DNA of 35,774 nt from Methanobacterium sp. (GTDB taxonomy: Archaea; Methanobacteriota; Methanobacteria; Methanobacteriales; Methanobacteriaceae). How positions within the stretch are numbered: the first letter of the stretch is position 1; every line of letters starts with the position of its first letter. This document shows, piece by piece, positions 8,213-15,325 of this stretch. The notes under the pieces are model-generated. The model did no database searches. It saw only the letters and a program-made list of their open reading frames with translations, and had not been told where the DNA came from. The stretch is from positions 1 through 35,774 of the forward strand of contig JAJFTX010000203.1 of NCBI GenBank assembly GCA_021372715.1. The letters are read 5' to 3'. The position numbers were made by a program, and so were the translations under genes.

Positions 8213-8995
8213 TTAATCCATCTCTGCCATTAATCGGTTCAGCATGGATTTCACTGTATACTCGTCTGGTATTATTGTGGGTATATCATATTTTTCAAGG
8301 GCATTAGCTGTTACTGGGCCAATCGCCGCCACTAATACATCACCATTTCTTAATGGTTCCAGTAATTTCTCTTTATCTTCTTCATGGACCATTTTAAATA
8401 GATTGCTGGCAGTTAGTGTACTGGTGAAGGTAACCGCATCCACTTTCCTGTTTATGATATTTTCTACCAGTTTTTCTACCAGGGTCCTATCATGTGGAAG
8501 GTCAGATTTGTAGGCCTCCACCAAAAGAACATTAGCACCCCGATCCTTAAGTCCTTCAGGCAACACATCACGGGCAGCCAGAGTTCTTGGGAGTCCAATA
8601 AACTTGTTTTTTACTTCAATATCCTTAAATAATTTTAGAAGACCTTCAGCAGTATAATCGTCGGGGATAATATCTGGATTTAAGCCGTATTCGGTTAAAT
8701 AATTCCCGGTGCGTGGTCCGATAACCGCAATTTTACATTTAGGATTTAAGTGGTCTTTCAAGTTCTTACAATGTTTAAAAAGGGATAATATGGCTGTAGG
8801 GGAGGTGAATATTAACCAATCCAGTTTATCGGCTTTTTTACATAGGTCTTTCAGGGGTTGGGTGTTGGTAATTCTCAGCTCTAGGGTGGGTGCTACTAAA
8901 ACCTGACCGCCATTTTCTTCGATAATCTGCACAGCTTCCTGGCTTCTCTCTATCGGGCGAGTTATCGCTATTTTTTTCCCTTGAAAGTTTTTCAT
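8213..8995 (-). CDS. hemD: Uroporphyrinogen-III synthase
   Basis: HemD closes hydroxymethylbilane with inversion of ring D to give uroporphyrinogen III, the branch point for sirohaem, corrinoids and F430. The 260-residue protein begins KKIAITRPIERSQEA, has the WLIFTSPTAILSLF and TFTSTLTASNLF segments and a C-terminal VAAIGPVTANALEKY segment, the usual weakly conserved pattern of this two-domain enzyme. Its ATG overlaps the cobA stop codon (ATGA, 8992-8995), so translation is probably coupled. The pair makes uroporphyrinogen III and methylates it. Confidence 0.92.
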   Translation of the reverse strand: MKNFQGKKIAITRPIERSQEAVQIIEENGGQVLVAPTLELRITNTQPLKDLCKKADKLDWLIFTSPTAILSLFKHCKNLKDHLNPKCKIAVIGPRTGNYLTEYGLNPDIIPDDYTAEGLLKLFKDIEVKNKFIGLPRTLAARDVLPEGLKDRGANVLLVEAYKSDLPHDRTLVEKLVENIINRKVDAVTFTSTLTASNLFKMVHEEDKEKLLEPLRNGDVLVAAIGPVTANALEKYDIPTIIPDEYTVKSMLNRLMAEMD

Positions 8996-9696
8996 AATCT
9001 TGCCTTCTTGAATATATCAACTACTGATCCTATAATTACCAGTGCGGGAGGGTTAATATTTTTTTGACTAATATTTTCCAGGGTTCCAGTAATTATTCTC
9101 TGATCTGGCATGGTACCCTGCTCTATAACACATACCGGTGTTTTAGGATCTTTATATTTCATTAATTCATGTGTATTATCTTCTAATCTTCCAACACCCA
9201 TTAATATTATTATTGTATCTGCTTTAAAATCCCATTTGACTTGTTTTTCACTTTTTGTGGGATCTTCATGTCCAGTTACTATGGTAAGTGATGTGGCAAC
9301 TCCCCTATGGGTTACTGGGAGACCCACGGATGTTGGTACTCCTACAGCAGAGGTTACTCCTGGAATTATATCTACAACTATACCTTCCTCCAATAGGGCT
9401 AGCATCTCCTCACCACCCCTTCCAAATACAAAAGGATCTCCACCTTTAAGTCTTACCACCATGTTATAGTTTTTAGCTGCATTTATGAGAATCTGATTTA
9501 TTTCATTCTGATTTTTATAATGCTCCCCTGCTTTTTTACCCACATAAATTAATTCAGCTTGAGGGGCGTGATCCAGTATTTTTTCATTGGCCAAACGGTC
9601 ATATATCACCACGTCAGCTTTATTTAGAATTTTAACAGCTTTTAAAGTAAGGAGATCTGGATCACCGGGCCCGGCACCTACCAAATATACAGTCAT
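8992..9696 (-). CDS. cobA: Uroporphyrinogen-III C-methyltransferase (SUMT)
   Basis: SUMT transfers two methyl groups from SAM to C2 and C7 of uroporphyrinogen III to make precorrin-2, precursor of sirohydrochlorin, cobalamin and coenzyme F430. The 234-residue stand-alone form shows all the family motifs: VGAGPGDPDLLTLKA (residues 5-19), VVIYDRL, the VVRLKGGDPFVFGRGGEE loop, IIPGVTSAVGVP and PVTHRGVATSLTIVTGH. There is no fused CysG oxidase/chelatase domain. An AAGGTGAAT site precedes the ATG. It is the first gene of a cobA-hemD-srp19 run. A methanogen needs this product for F430, which links it to the cfbC-like gene at 29459. Confidence 0.96.
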   Translation of the reverse strand: MTVYLVGAGPGDPDLLTLKAVKILNKADVVIYDRLANEKILDHAPQAELIYVGKKAGEHYKNQNEINQILINAAKNYNMVVRLKGGDPFVFGRGGEEMLALLEEGIVVDIIPGVTSAVGVPTSVGLPVTHRGVATSLTIVTGHEDPTKSEKQVKWDFKADTIIILMGVGRLEDNTHELMKYKDPKTPVCVIEQGTMPDQRIITGTLENISQKNINPPALVIIGSVVDIFKKARL

Positions 9697-9745
9697 TTAT
9701 TCACCTTCGTTTTTATTAATTATGAATTATATGATTATCTTGAAT

Positions 9746-9752
9746 AAAAAAA
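9746..9752 (-). terminator. T7 tract after purQ
   Basis: A seven-T run on the minus strand, about 25 bases past the purQ stop and before cobA, likely separates the purC-purS-purQ transcript from cobA-hemD. Confidence 0.5.
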
Positions 9753-9777
9753 GGATTATTATCAGATTGAAGATAAA

Positions 9778-10428
9778 TTAATAATTAACTATCCCCTTGA
9801 AGAACTTCAAACCATCATCTGATCCTAAAATATTCTCAGAAGCTCTTTCTGGATGGGGCATTACTGCACAGACTAGGCCATCTTCATCACACACCCCAGT
9901 AACTGCTTCAAGGGATCCGTTGGGATTTTCACCAGCAAAGGCCAGGACGATCTGATCCTGATCTTGGAGTTTTTCCATTTCATCATTATAGTAACGGCCT
10001 TCTGCATGAGCAATTGGCATTTTTATAAGTTCATTTTTATTATACATACTGGTAAATGGTGTTCTGGTTGTTTTAACCCTTAAATCTGTCCATTTACATA
10101 TGAATTTTGCATTGCTGTTGTTGGTGAAAACTCCAGGCACCATACCAATTTCTGCCAGTATCTGTGCTCCGTTACATATTCCCAGAACAGGTTTTTTTTC
10201 TTTAACAGTTTCTTTAATACCTTCAATAACTGGGGTGATGGCAGCTATGGCTCCTGCTCTCAAATAGTCTCCGTAGGAGAATCCTCCAGGGATCACTACC
10301 GCATCAAATGAGGAAATATCTCTCTGGTTCCACCATACATAATCAGGATTAGCTCCGGCGAGTTCCAGGGCGTGGTAAACATCTCGGTCACAGTTAGACC
10401 CGGGAAATCTTATAATGGCCACTTTCAT
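9778..10428 (-). CDS. purQ: Phosphoribosylformylglycinamidine synthase, glutaminase subunit PurQ
   Basis: PurQ hydrolyses glutamine and passes ammonia to PurL for conversion of FGAR to FGAM in purine synthesis. This 216-residue class I amidotransferase shows the nucleophile elbow LGICNGAQILAEIG with Cys85, an N-terminal RFPGSNCDRD, the oxyanion-loop region IPGGFSYGDYLRAGA, and the C-terminal His-Glu pair in VMPHPERASE. It begins right after purS: one base separates them and the GGAGGA site lies inside the end of purS. purL, the synthetase partner, is not in the window. Confidence 0.97.
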   Translation of the reverse strand: MKVAIIRFPGSNCDRDVYHALELAGANPDYVWWNQRDISSFDAVVIPGGFSYGDYLRAGAIAAITPVIEGIKETVKEKKPVLGICNGAQILAEIGMVPGVFTNNSNAKFICKWTDLRVKTTRTPFTSMYNKNELIKMPIAHAEGRYYNDEMEKLQDQDQIVLAFAGENPNGSLEAVTGVCDEDGLVCAVMPHPERASENILGSDDGLKFFKGIVNY

Positions 10429-10429
10429 T

Positions 10430-10681
10430 TTAATCCTCCGGAGAGATACCTATTTCATAGTTATGAATCACAGGATTGCACAGCAGTCTTTGACACATCT
10501 CATCCACTTCCCTGCGGATGATGTCTGTGTTTTCTCCTTCCAGGGAGAATTTTATTATTTTAATGGTGTCAGTGTTTTCTACATCATACTTTAAAAGAGC
10601 CAGAGCCCTTTCTATGGTGGCAGCTTCTGGGTTAAGCATACCTTTTTTTAAACTTATCTTAACCTCTGCATTAAATTTCAT
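10430..10681 (-). CDS. purS: Phosphoribosylformylglycinamidine synthase subunit PurS
   Basis: PurS is the small structural subunit that joins PurQ and small-type PurL in the three-part FGAM synthase of archaea and Gram-positive bacteria. The 83-residue protein starts MKFNAEVKISLKKGMLNPEA, continues ATIERALALLKY and ends in the conserved CQRLLCNPVIHNYEI segment. A GAGGTGA site precedes the ATG. It sits between purC and purQ on one strand with tight spacing, which is the usual operon arrangement. Confidence 0.96.
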   Translation of the reverse strand: MKFNAEVKISLKKGMLNPEAATIERALALLKYDVENTDTIKIIKFSLEGENTDIIRREVDEMCQRLLCNPVIHNYEIGISPED

Positions 10682-10721
10682 TTATTCACCTCTTTTTATC
10701 CCAAAATAGCTGTTATAATTC

Positions 10722-11468
10722 TTATTCAGTGATATTCCATTTTTCTTTATCTTCTTCATCCAATATTCTGGAAGCTATCTCACTGTAAGCTTTAATTACT
10801 CCAGTTTCTCCTTTCCTAAATAGATCTTTATCCAGAACTTCGCAGGTTTTCATATCCCAAAATCTGCAGGAGTCAGGACTGATCTCATCACCTAATACGA
10901 TTTCTTCTTTATTATTTCGACCGTATTCTATTTTAAAATCAGGAAAAATAATTCCTTTTTCTTTTAAAAATTCTTTAATAACCTTATCAATTTTTAAGGT
11001 GGTTTCCCTTATTATTTCCAGCTCTTTTCTGTTCGTTAATTCTAAAGCCACTGCTATATCATCATTCAACATGGGATCATGGAATTCATCGCTTTTATAA
11101 TCCATCTGTATGATAGGTGGGTTTAATTCCTGTTTTTCCTGGAAGGGGAACTTGCGAAGCAGACTTCCAGCTGCCATATTCCGGGTAATGATCTCTAAGG
11201 GTATCATTTCCAATCGGTGAGATAACATCATACCGGGTTCCAGGAGTTTTATATATTGAGTTTTTATTCCTGAAGCTTCGAGGAGTTCGAAAAACTTAGC
11301 AGAGATTATTGAGTTGTAATATCCCTTTTTATCAATATTATCTTTCTTTTCCCCATCTCCGGCGGTTATATCATCCCTAAATTTTACAATAACTATCTCT
11401 GGATCTTCTGTTTTATATATGTCCTTGGCTTTGCCTCGGTAAAGTAGATCTGCTTTTTTTAGCTTCAT
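10722..11468 (-). CDS. purC: SAICAR synthase (phosphoribosylaminoimidazole-succinocarboxamide synthase)
   Basis: PurC uses ATP to join aspartate to CAIR, a middle step of IMP synthesis. The 248-residue protein shows LLYRGKAKDIYKTEDPE near the N terminus, the FRDDITAGDGEKKD phosphate-binding stretch, MIPLEIITRNMAAGSLLRKF, and the PDSCRFWDMKTCEVLDKDLF segment, all hallmark SAICAR synthase regions. It is the first gene of the purC-purS-purQ run, and is divergent from glmS across 253 bases that contain paired direct repeats. A GGGAG site precedes the ATG. Confidence 0.97.
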   Translation of the reverse strand: MKLKKADLLYRGKAKDIYKTEDPEIVIVKFRDDITAGDGEKKDNIDKKGYYNSIISAKFFELLEASGIKTQYIKLLEPGMMLSHRLEMIPLEIITRNMAAGSLLRKFPFQEKQELNPPIIQMDYKSDEFHDPMLNDDIAVALELTNRKELEIIRETTLKIDKVIKEFLKEKGIIFPDFKIEYGRNNKEEIVLGDEISPDSCRFWDMKTCEVLDKDLFRKGETGVIKAYSEIASRILDEEDKEKWNITE

Positions 11469-11525
11469 AAATAACTCCCTGGGCTTTTCATTAATATTAA
11501 TTATTATTGGAACTAAGAATATTTT

Positions 11526-11618
11526 ATGGTATAATACATTTTATAAGATGATTACATTTATCAAAATTAATATTTTTAGGATTATATGGTATAATATTTA
11601 ATTTAATCATTTATCAAA
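11526..11618. repeat. Interleaved direct repeats between purC and glmS
   Basis: ATGGTATAATA occurs at 11526-11536 and 11586-11596 (offset 60), and CATTTATCAAA at 11555-11565 and 11608-11618 (offset 53). The order is A-B-A-B, as though a roughly 55-60 base promoter block had been duplicated. The first ATGGTATAATA copy read on the minus strand gives a TATA-like element about 60 bases before purC. Confidence 0.45.
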
Positions 11619-11632
11619 TATTTATATACTTA
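11618..11632 (+). promoter_or_regulatory. Probable TATA box for glmS
   Basis: ATATTTATATACTTA is the best archaeal TATA match in the purC-glmS gap. Transcription would start about 25 bases downstream, leaving a leader of roughly 70 bases that ends in the GGTGAG ribosome site at 11713-11718. No ribozyme-like glmS leader is visible, nor expected in archaea. Confidence 0.4.
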
Positions 11633-11721
11633 TTAATTTACAATTAGTGTTATTGACTTGGGTAATCTAAATTCATTATTATATAGTTGTTTAAATTTAT
11701 GAAGTTTAATTTGGTGAGAAT

Positions 11722-13500
11722 ATGTGTGGGATTGTAGGATGCATACTTAAAGATAAAGAATCGGCACCGGTACTTTTGGAGTGCGTTAAAAAATTGGAGT
11801 ATAGAGGTTACGATTCGGTGGGTATAGCTACCTCCGATAAAGAAATAAGAATCAAAAAGGATCAGGGAAAAATAGATGATTTTCGCAAAAAAATTGATTT
11901 AAACGAGCTACCTGGAAAAATGGGTATAGCTCATGTTAGGTGGGCTACCCATGGACTTCCTACTAAAGAAAATGCGCATCCCCATACAGACTGTAATAAT
12001 AGAATAGCAGTGGTTCATAATGGAATTATAGAAAATTTCAAGGATTTAAGAAGTGAACTTGAAGATTCGGGTCATAAATTTAGCTCAGATACTGATACTG
12101 AGATAATACCTCATCTTATTGAATCATATATGGCTGAAGGTAAGAGTTTAGAGGAAGCTATTCGTTTTGCTACTCGTAAAATTAAAGGATCATATGCTCT
12201 GGCCATCATGAGCCTGGATGAACCAGGAATAATCATAGGAGTTAGAAAAGAAAGTCCTCTGATTGTTGGTATAGGTGAAGATGAATATTTTTTAGCATCT
12301 GATGTTCCGGCGGTTTTAAATCATACGGATAAGGCTATATATCTTGATAACCGGGAGATGGTTATTTTAGATGGAAATAAGGTCACTATAAAAGATTTAG
12401 ATGGAGAAATAATATCCAAGAAGATCCATACCATTGACTGGACTGAGGATATGGCTAAAAAACAAGGATATAATCATTTCATGCTAAAAGAGATTCATGA
12501 ACAGCCTGATGCAGTGAAAAACACTTTAAGGGAAGAATCAGAGATAAGAGAACTGGTGAAGAAGTTACCTAATTTTAATAAGGTCTGTTTTGTAGCTTGT
12601 GGTACATCATATCATGCATCTCTGGTGGGTAAATATCTCTTTGAATCCATATTGGAAATGCCGACGGATGTTATTCTAGCATCTGAATTTGAATATTCTT
12701 CAGGTGGTTTGGATGAAAATACATTGGTAATATTGATTTCTCAGTCTGGAGAAACCGCAGACACTCTCAAAGCACTTAAAATTGCCAATAAAAAATCCGA
12801 AACCTTAGCAATAGTAAATGTAATAGGGAGTTCAGCCACTAGAGAAGCTAAACATGTAATATACACTAGGGCAGGGCCTGAAATTGGTGTAGCGGCCACT
12901 AAAACCTATGTAAGTCAGCTTACATCCATTTATCTTCTGGCTTTGTTGTTGGGGGGTAATGAAGATCACCTAAAAACTCTAAAGAAAATGCCGGATTACA
13001 TGGAACAATCCCTGAAAAAAGAGGATCAAATAAAGGAAATTGCAAAAAGATACAAAAATACATGGGATTTCTTCTTTATTGGAAGAGGATTTTCTTTTCC
13101 CACTGCAATGGAAGGAGCTCTCAAATTAAAAGAGATAACTTACATTCATGGTGAGGGATATGCGGCTGGAGAGCTGAAGCACGGTCCTTTAGCACTTATT
13201 GATGATGATGTTCCGGTGGTTGCAGTAATACCTCCGGGTCATAGTCATGATAAAACATTAAGCAATATGGAAGAAGTTAAATCTAGGAAAGCTAGGATAA
13301 TAGCTTTGGGTGCGGATAATGATGAGGATATAATATCAGAAGCACATGAATTTATTGGATTTGCTCCTGATATAGATGAGATGCTTTCTCCCATACCCTA
13401 TGTAATACCTCTTCAGCTTTTAGCTTATTATATTAGTGTGGAACGTAATATAGATCCAGACAAGCCTAAAAATTTGGCTAAATGTGTTACAGTTGAATAA
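11722..13500 (+). CDS. glmS: Glutamine--fructose-6-phosphate aminotransferase (isomerizing)
   Basis: GlmS makes glucosamine-6-phosphate from fructose-6-phosphate and glutamine, the entry to UDP-GlcNAc for pseudomurein, surface glycans and glycoproteins. The 592-residue protein has an N-terminal class II amidotransferase domain with Cys2 nucleophile (CGIVGC), HVRWATHGLPTKENAHPH and HNGIIENF, then two SIS sugar-isomerase domains marked by VACGTSYHASL and LISQSGETADTLKALK, and the typical C-terminal NLAKCVTVE. It has its own promoter region and no close downstream partner. Confidence 0.97.
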   Translation: MCGIVGCILKDKESAPVLLECVKKLEYRGYDSVGIATSDKEIRIKKDQGKIDDFRKKIDLNELPGKMGIAHVRWATHGLPTKENAHPHTDCNNRIAVVHNGIIENFKDLRSELEDSGHKFSSDTDTEIIPHLIESYMAEGKSLEEAIRFATRKIKGSYALAIMSLDEPGIIIGVRKESPLIVGIGEDEYFLASDVPAVLNHTDKAIYLDNREMVILDGNKVTIKDLDGEIISKKIHTIDWTEDMAKKQGYNHFMLKEIHEQPDAVKNTLREESEIRELVKKLPNFNKVCFVACGTSYHASLVGKYLFESILEMPTDVILASEFEYSSGGLDENTLVILISQSGETADTLKALKIANKKSETLAIVNVIGSSATREAKHVIYTRAGPEIGVAATKTYVSQLTSIYLLALLLGGNEDHLKTLKKMPDYMEQSLKKEDQIKEIAKRYKNTWDFFFIGRGFSFPTAMEGALKLKEITYIHGEGYAAGELKHGPLALIDDDVPVVAVIPPGHSHDKTLSNMEEVKSRKARIIALGADNDEDIISEAHEFIGFAPDIDEMLSPIPYVIPLQLLAYYISVERNIDPDKPKNLAKCVTVE

Positions 13501-13546
13501 TTTAATTTAAAATCTTCATCAAAATTTAAATACAGGAACCAATATA

Positions 13547-13589
13547 AAAGGAATATGTTGATATTGAATGAATTATTTATTATTCCTTT
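13547..13589. repeat. Inverted repeat AAAGGAATA / TATTCCTTT
   Basis: Nine-base perfect arms at 13547-13555 and 13581-13589 with a 25-base spacer lie between glmS and the small exported protein. The left arm adjoins a TATA-like AATATAAAAGG, so it could be an operator or an RNA hairpin ending the glmS message. Confidence 0.4.
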
Positions 13590-13637
13590 AAAGTGAGAAT
13601 AAAATAATCATTTAATTTTTAATCAGGTTGTGGTTTA

Positions 13638-13922
13638 ATGGATCCCAAAAAAAGTGGAACAATTTTTATAGTATCAATGGTGGCATTGGTTGCTTTTGGA
13701 ATTGGTTCTGTAGCTGATGCATTTAATTTAGATGGAAATTTCATTGTCAATTTAATACCATCAAATATAACCACTTTGAACCAACAGCAGATAAACCAGA
13801 TTGATGATCCTTCATTTAAACCGGTATATTTAATGAGTCATATTGTTACCAACACCACCAGTAACACTACCAATAATTCCACAGATGATAATGGGACTGA
13901 TAATTCTCAAAATACTGGTTAA
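13638..13922 (+). CDS. Small exported or membrane-anchored protein with an Asn/Thr-rich sequon tail
   Basis: A 94-residue protein I cannot assign to a family. A short basic start (MDPKKSG) leads into one hydrophobic segment, residues 9-27 (FIVSMVALVAFGIGSVADA), fitting a signal peptide or N-terminal anchor. The outer part has a neutral middle and then a tail rich in Asn, Thr, Ser and Asp. N-glycosylation sequons (N-X-S/T) appear at N43, N72, N76, N79, N80 and N85, so it is probably a glycosylated cell-surface protein. A weak AGGTTGTGG site precedes the ATG. Two T6 runs follow the stop. Confidence 0.65.
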   Translation: MDPKKSGTIFIVSMVALVAFGIGSVADAFNLDGNFIVNLIPSNITTLNQQQINQIDDPSFKPVYLMSHIVTNTTSNTTNNSTDDNGTDNSQNTG

Positions 13923-13929
13923 TTATACG

Positions 13930-13945
13930 TTTTTTATACTTTTTT
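13930..13945 (+). terminator. Double T6 terminator
   Basis: Two six-T runs (13930-13935 and 13940-13945) separated by ATAC follow the small exported protein, a typical archaeal termination signal. Confidence 0.5.
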
Positions 13946-14066
13946 ATAAATTATATTCAATTAAATAATCCTGATTAGGCAGAATACTATAAATATTACA
14001 TTGGGTTAATTTTTTTTTATCGATGTAATAAATTTTAGATTAGTAATAAATGGGTATAGTGATTAT

Positions 14067-14642
14067 ATGTCAGAGGAAAATAAAATTGGTAAGAAAATTC
14101 GCCAGGTAAGAGAAAATAAGGGAATATCAGTAGAAGAACTTGCAAAAACAAGCGGTAACAGTGTGGAACTAATAGAAAACCTGGAAGAGGGAGCTTATAT
14201 TCCTTCTCTGACACCGCTTTTTAAAATAGCAAAAGCCCTAGACGTACGCTTAGGAACTTTCTTGGATGATATGCCCCATACTGGACCTTTCCTGGTAAAA
14301 GCTGGAAAATCAGAGGAGGTAATACATTTCTCTGGAAGCGATAGTAATCTGGAAGAAAGCACCCTGGACTTCTATTCACTGGCCTATGGAAAAAGTGATA
14401 GACATATGGAACCCTTTGTTATAGATATACATCCAAAAAAATCAGATTATGAATTATCATCACATGAAGGAGAGGAATTTGTCTATGTAATGGATGGAGA
14501 AATTGAACTTCTCTATGGTCAGGAGAAATATATGCTAGGAACCGGTGACAGCATCTACTACGACTCAGTAATACCTCATAATCTGCATGCCTACAGTGAA
14601 AATGGGGCAAAAATATTAGCGGTAGTGTATGCTCCCAGATAA
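14067..14642 (+). CDS. XRE-type HTH and cupin transcriptional regulator
   Basis: A 191-residue two-domain regulator. Residues 7-63 are an XRE helix-turn-helix (IGKKIRQVRENKGISVEELA, then a SLTPLFKIAKALDVRLGTFL helix); residues 115-190 are a small cupin barrel with HEGEEFVYVMDGEIELLYG and GDSIYYDSVIPHNLHA, holding the usual His and Glu metal or ligand positions. This architecture usually senses a small acid or CoA-related metabolite. It stands just ahead of a thioesterase and an acyl-CoA synthetase on the same strand, suggesting that it controls them. A GTGAT site precedes the ATG and a T7 tract (14645-14651) follows the stop, so it may be transcribed on its own. Confidence 0.88.
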   Translation: MSEENKIGKKIRQVRENKGISVEELAKTSGNSVELIENLEEGAYIPSLTPLFKIAKALDVRLGTFLDDMPHTGPFLVKAGKSEEVIHFSGSDSNLEESTLDFYSLAYGKSDRHMEPFVIDIHPKKSDYELSSHEGEEFVYVMDGEIELLYGQEKYMLGTGDSIYYDSVIPHNLHAYSENGAKILAVVYAPR

Positions 14643-14644
14643 TG

Positions 14645-14651
14645 TTTTTTT
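14645..14651 (+). terminator. T7 tract after the XRE-cupin gene
   Basis: Seven T on the coding strand two bases after the stop codon; likely termination signal separating the regulator from the thioesterase gene. Confidence 0.45.
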
Positions 14652-14780
14652 GCAAAATAATAAATATTTATAGATAAAAACAACCTAATATTAACATTAA
14701 AAAGAAAATGAGCAAAATAATTGAATATTTTCTAATGAAATTCTATTAATTCATATTTTAAAATATTGAGGGAATAAAAA

Positions 14781-15215
14781 ATGTTTTCAATAAAGGTAAC
14801 TCCCAGATTTGGTGATACAGATGGACTACGCCATATTAACAACATAGCACTGGTAGAATGGTTTGAAGTAAGCAGGAATCCAATATTCCGTATTTTCACC
14901 CCAGATCTGGATTTAAGTTATGATAAATGGAAATTAATTTTGGTACGAACAGAATTTGATTATATAGGTCAGATGTACTATGGAGAAGATGTGGAGATTA
15001 GAAGTTACATCACTAAGATTGGTAACACTTCATTTACCATAGGACATGAAGCCTGGCAAGATGAAGAGTTGAAAGCTCGTGGGAAGGCCATAATAGTTCA
15101 TTATGATTTCATAGAAGAGAAATCCAAACCGATACCTGATTCATTACGTAAGTCTCTGGAAAAACATTTAATTAAAGAGGATGAAATAGTGGAAACCGAT
15201 GAACTCTTTAAATGA
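14781..15215 (+). CDS. Hotdog-fold acyl-CoA thioesterase (4HBT/YbgC-like)
   Basis: A 144-residue single hotdog protein. The N-terminal motif RFGDTDGLRHINNIALVEWF (residues 9-28) is the 4-hydroxybenzoyl-CoA thioesterase/YbgC signature, with the catalytic Asp in the GDTDG stretch and the HINN turn before the long helix. The rest forms the expected strands (YYGEDVEIRSYITKIGNTSF, KARGKAIIVHYDFIEEKSKP). It likely hydrolyses an acyl- or aryl-CoA thioester. The neighbouring genes are an XRE-cupin regulator upstream and an acyl-CoA synthetase downstream, giving opposing activation and release reactions. The natural acyl group is unknown. Confidence 0.9.
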   Translation: MFSIKVTPRFGDTDGLRHINNIALVEWFEVSRNPIFRIFTPDLDLSYDKWKLILVRTEFDYIGQMYYGEDVEIRSYITKIGNTSFTIGHEAWQDEELKARGKAIIVHYDFIEEKSKPIPDSLRKSLEKHLIKEDEIVETDELFK

Positions 15216-15246
15216 ACGTTAACTGTATAAAAAAATAAAAAATAAA

Positions 15247-15269
15247 TTAATTTAGAGCTCCTAAATTAA
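15247..15269. promoter_or_regulatory. Perfect 23-bp dyad, candidate operator
   Basis: TTAATTTAG (15247-15255) and CTAAATTAA (15261-15269) are perfect 9-base inverted arms around AGCTC, centred about 68 bases before the acyl-CoA synthetase start. The size and symmetry fit a dimeric helix-turn-helix regulator such as the XRE-cupin protein two genes upstream. A short RNA hairpin is the alternative. Confidence 0.5.
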
Positions 15270-15325
15270 AATAAACAAATCATGGATAACAATTATAAAA
15301 TTAATTAATCATTAGAGGTTTTAAA

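Noticed and set aside
9110..9469. A 119-codon plus-strand frame opposite cobA
   Set aside because: Fully inside the strongly conserved cobA gene on the other strand; no ribosome site and no recognisable domain.
11469..11721. glmS ribozyme or riboswitch in the leader
   Set aside because: No conserved ribozyme core is visible and the class is known from Gram-positive bacteria, not archaea; the region is plain AT-rich DNA with repeats.
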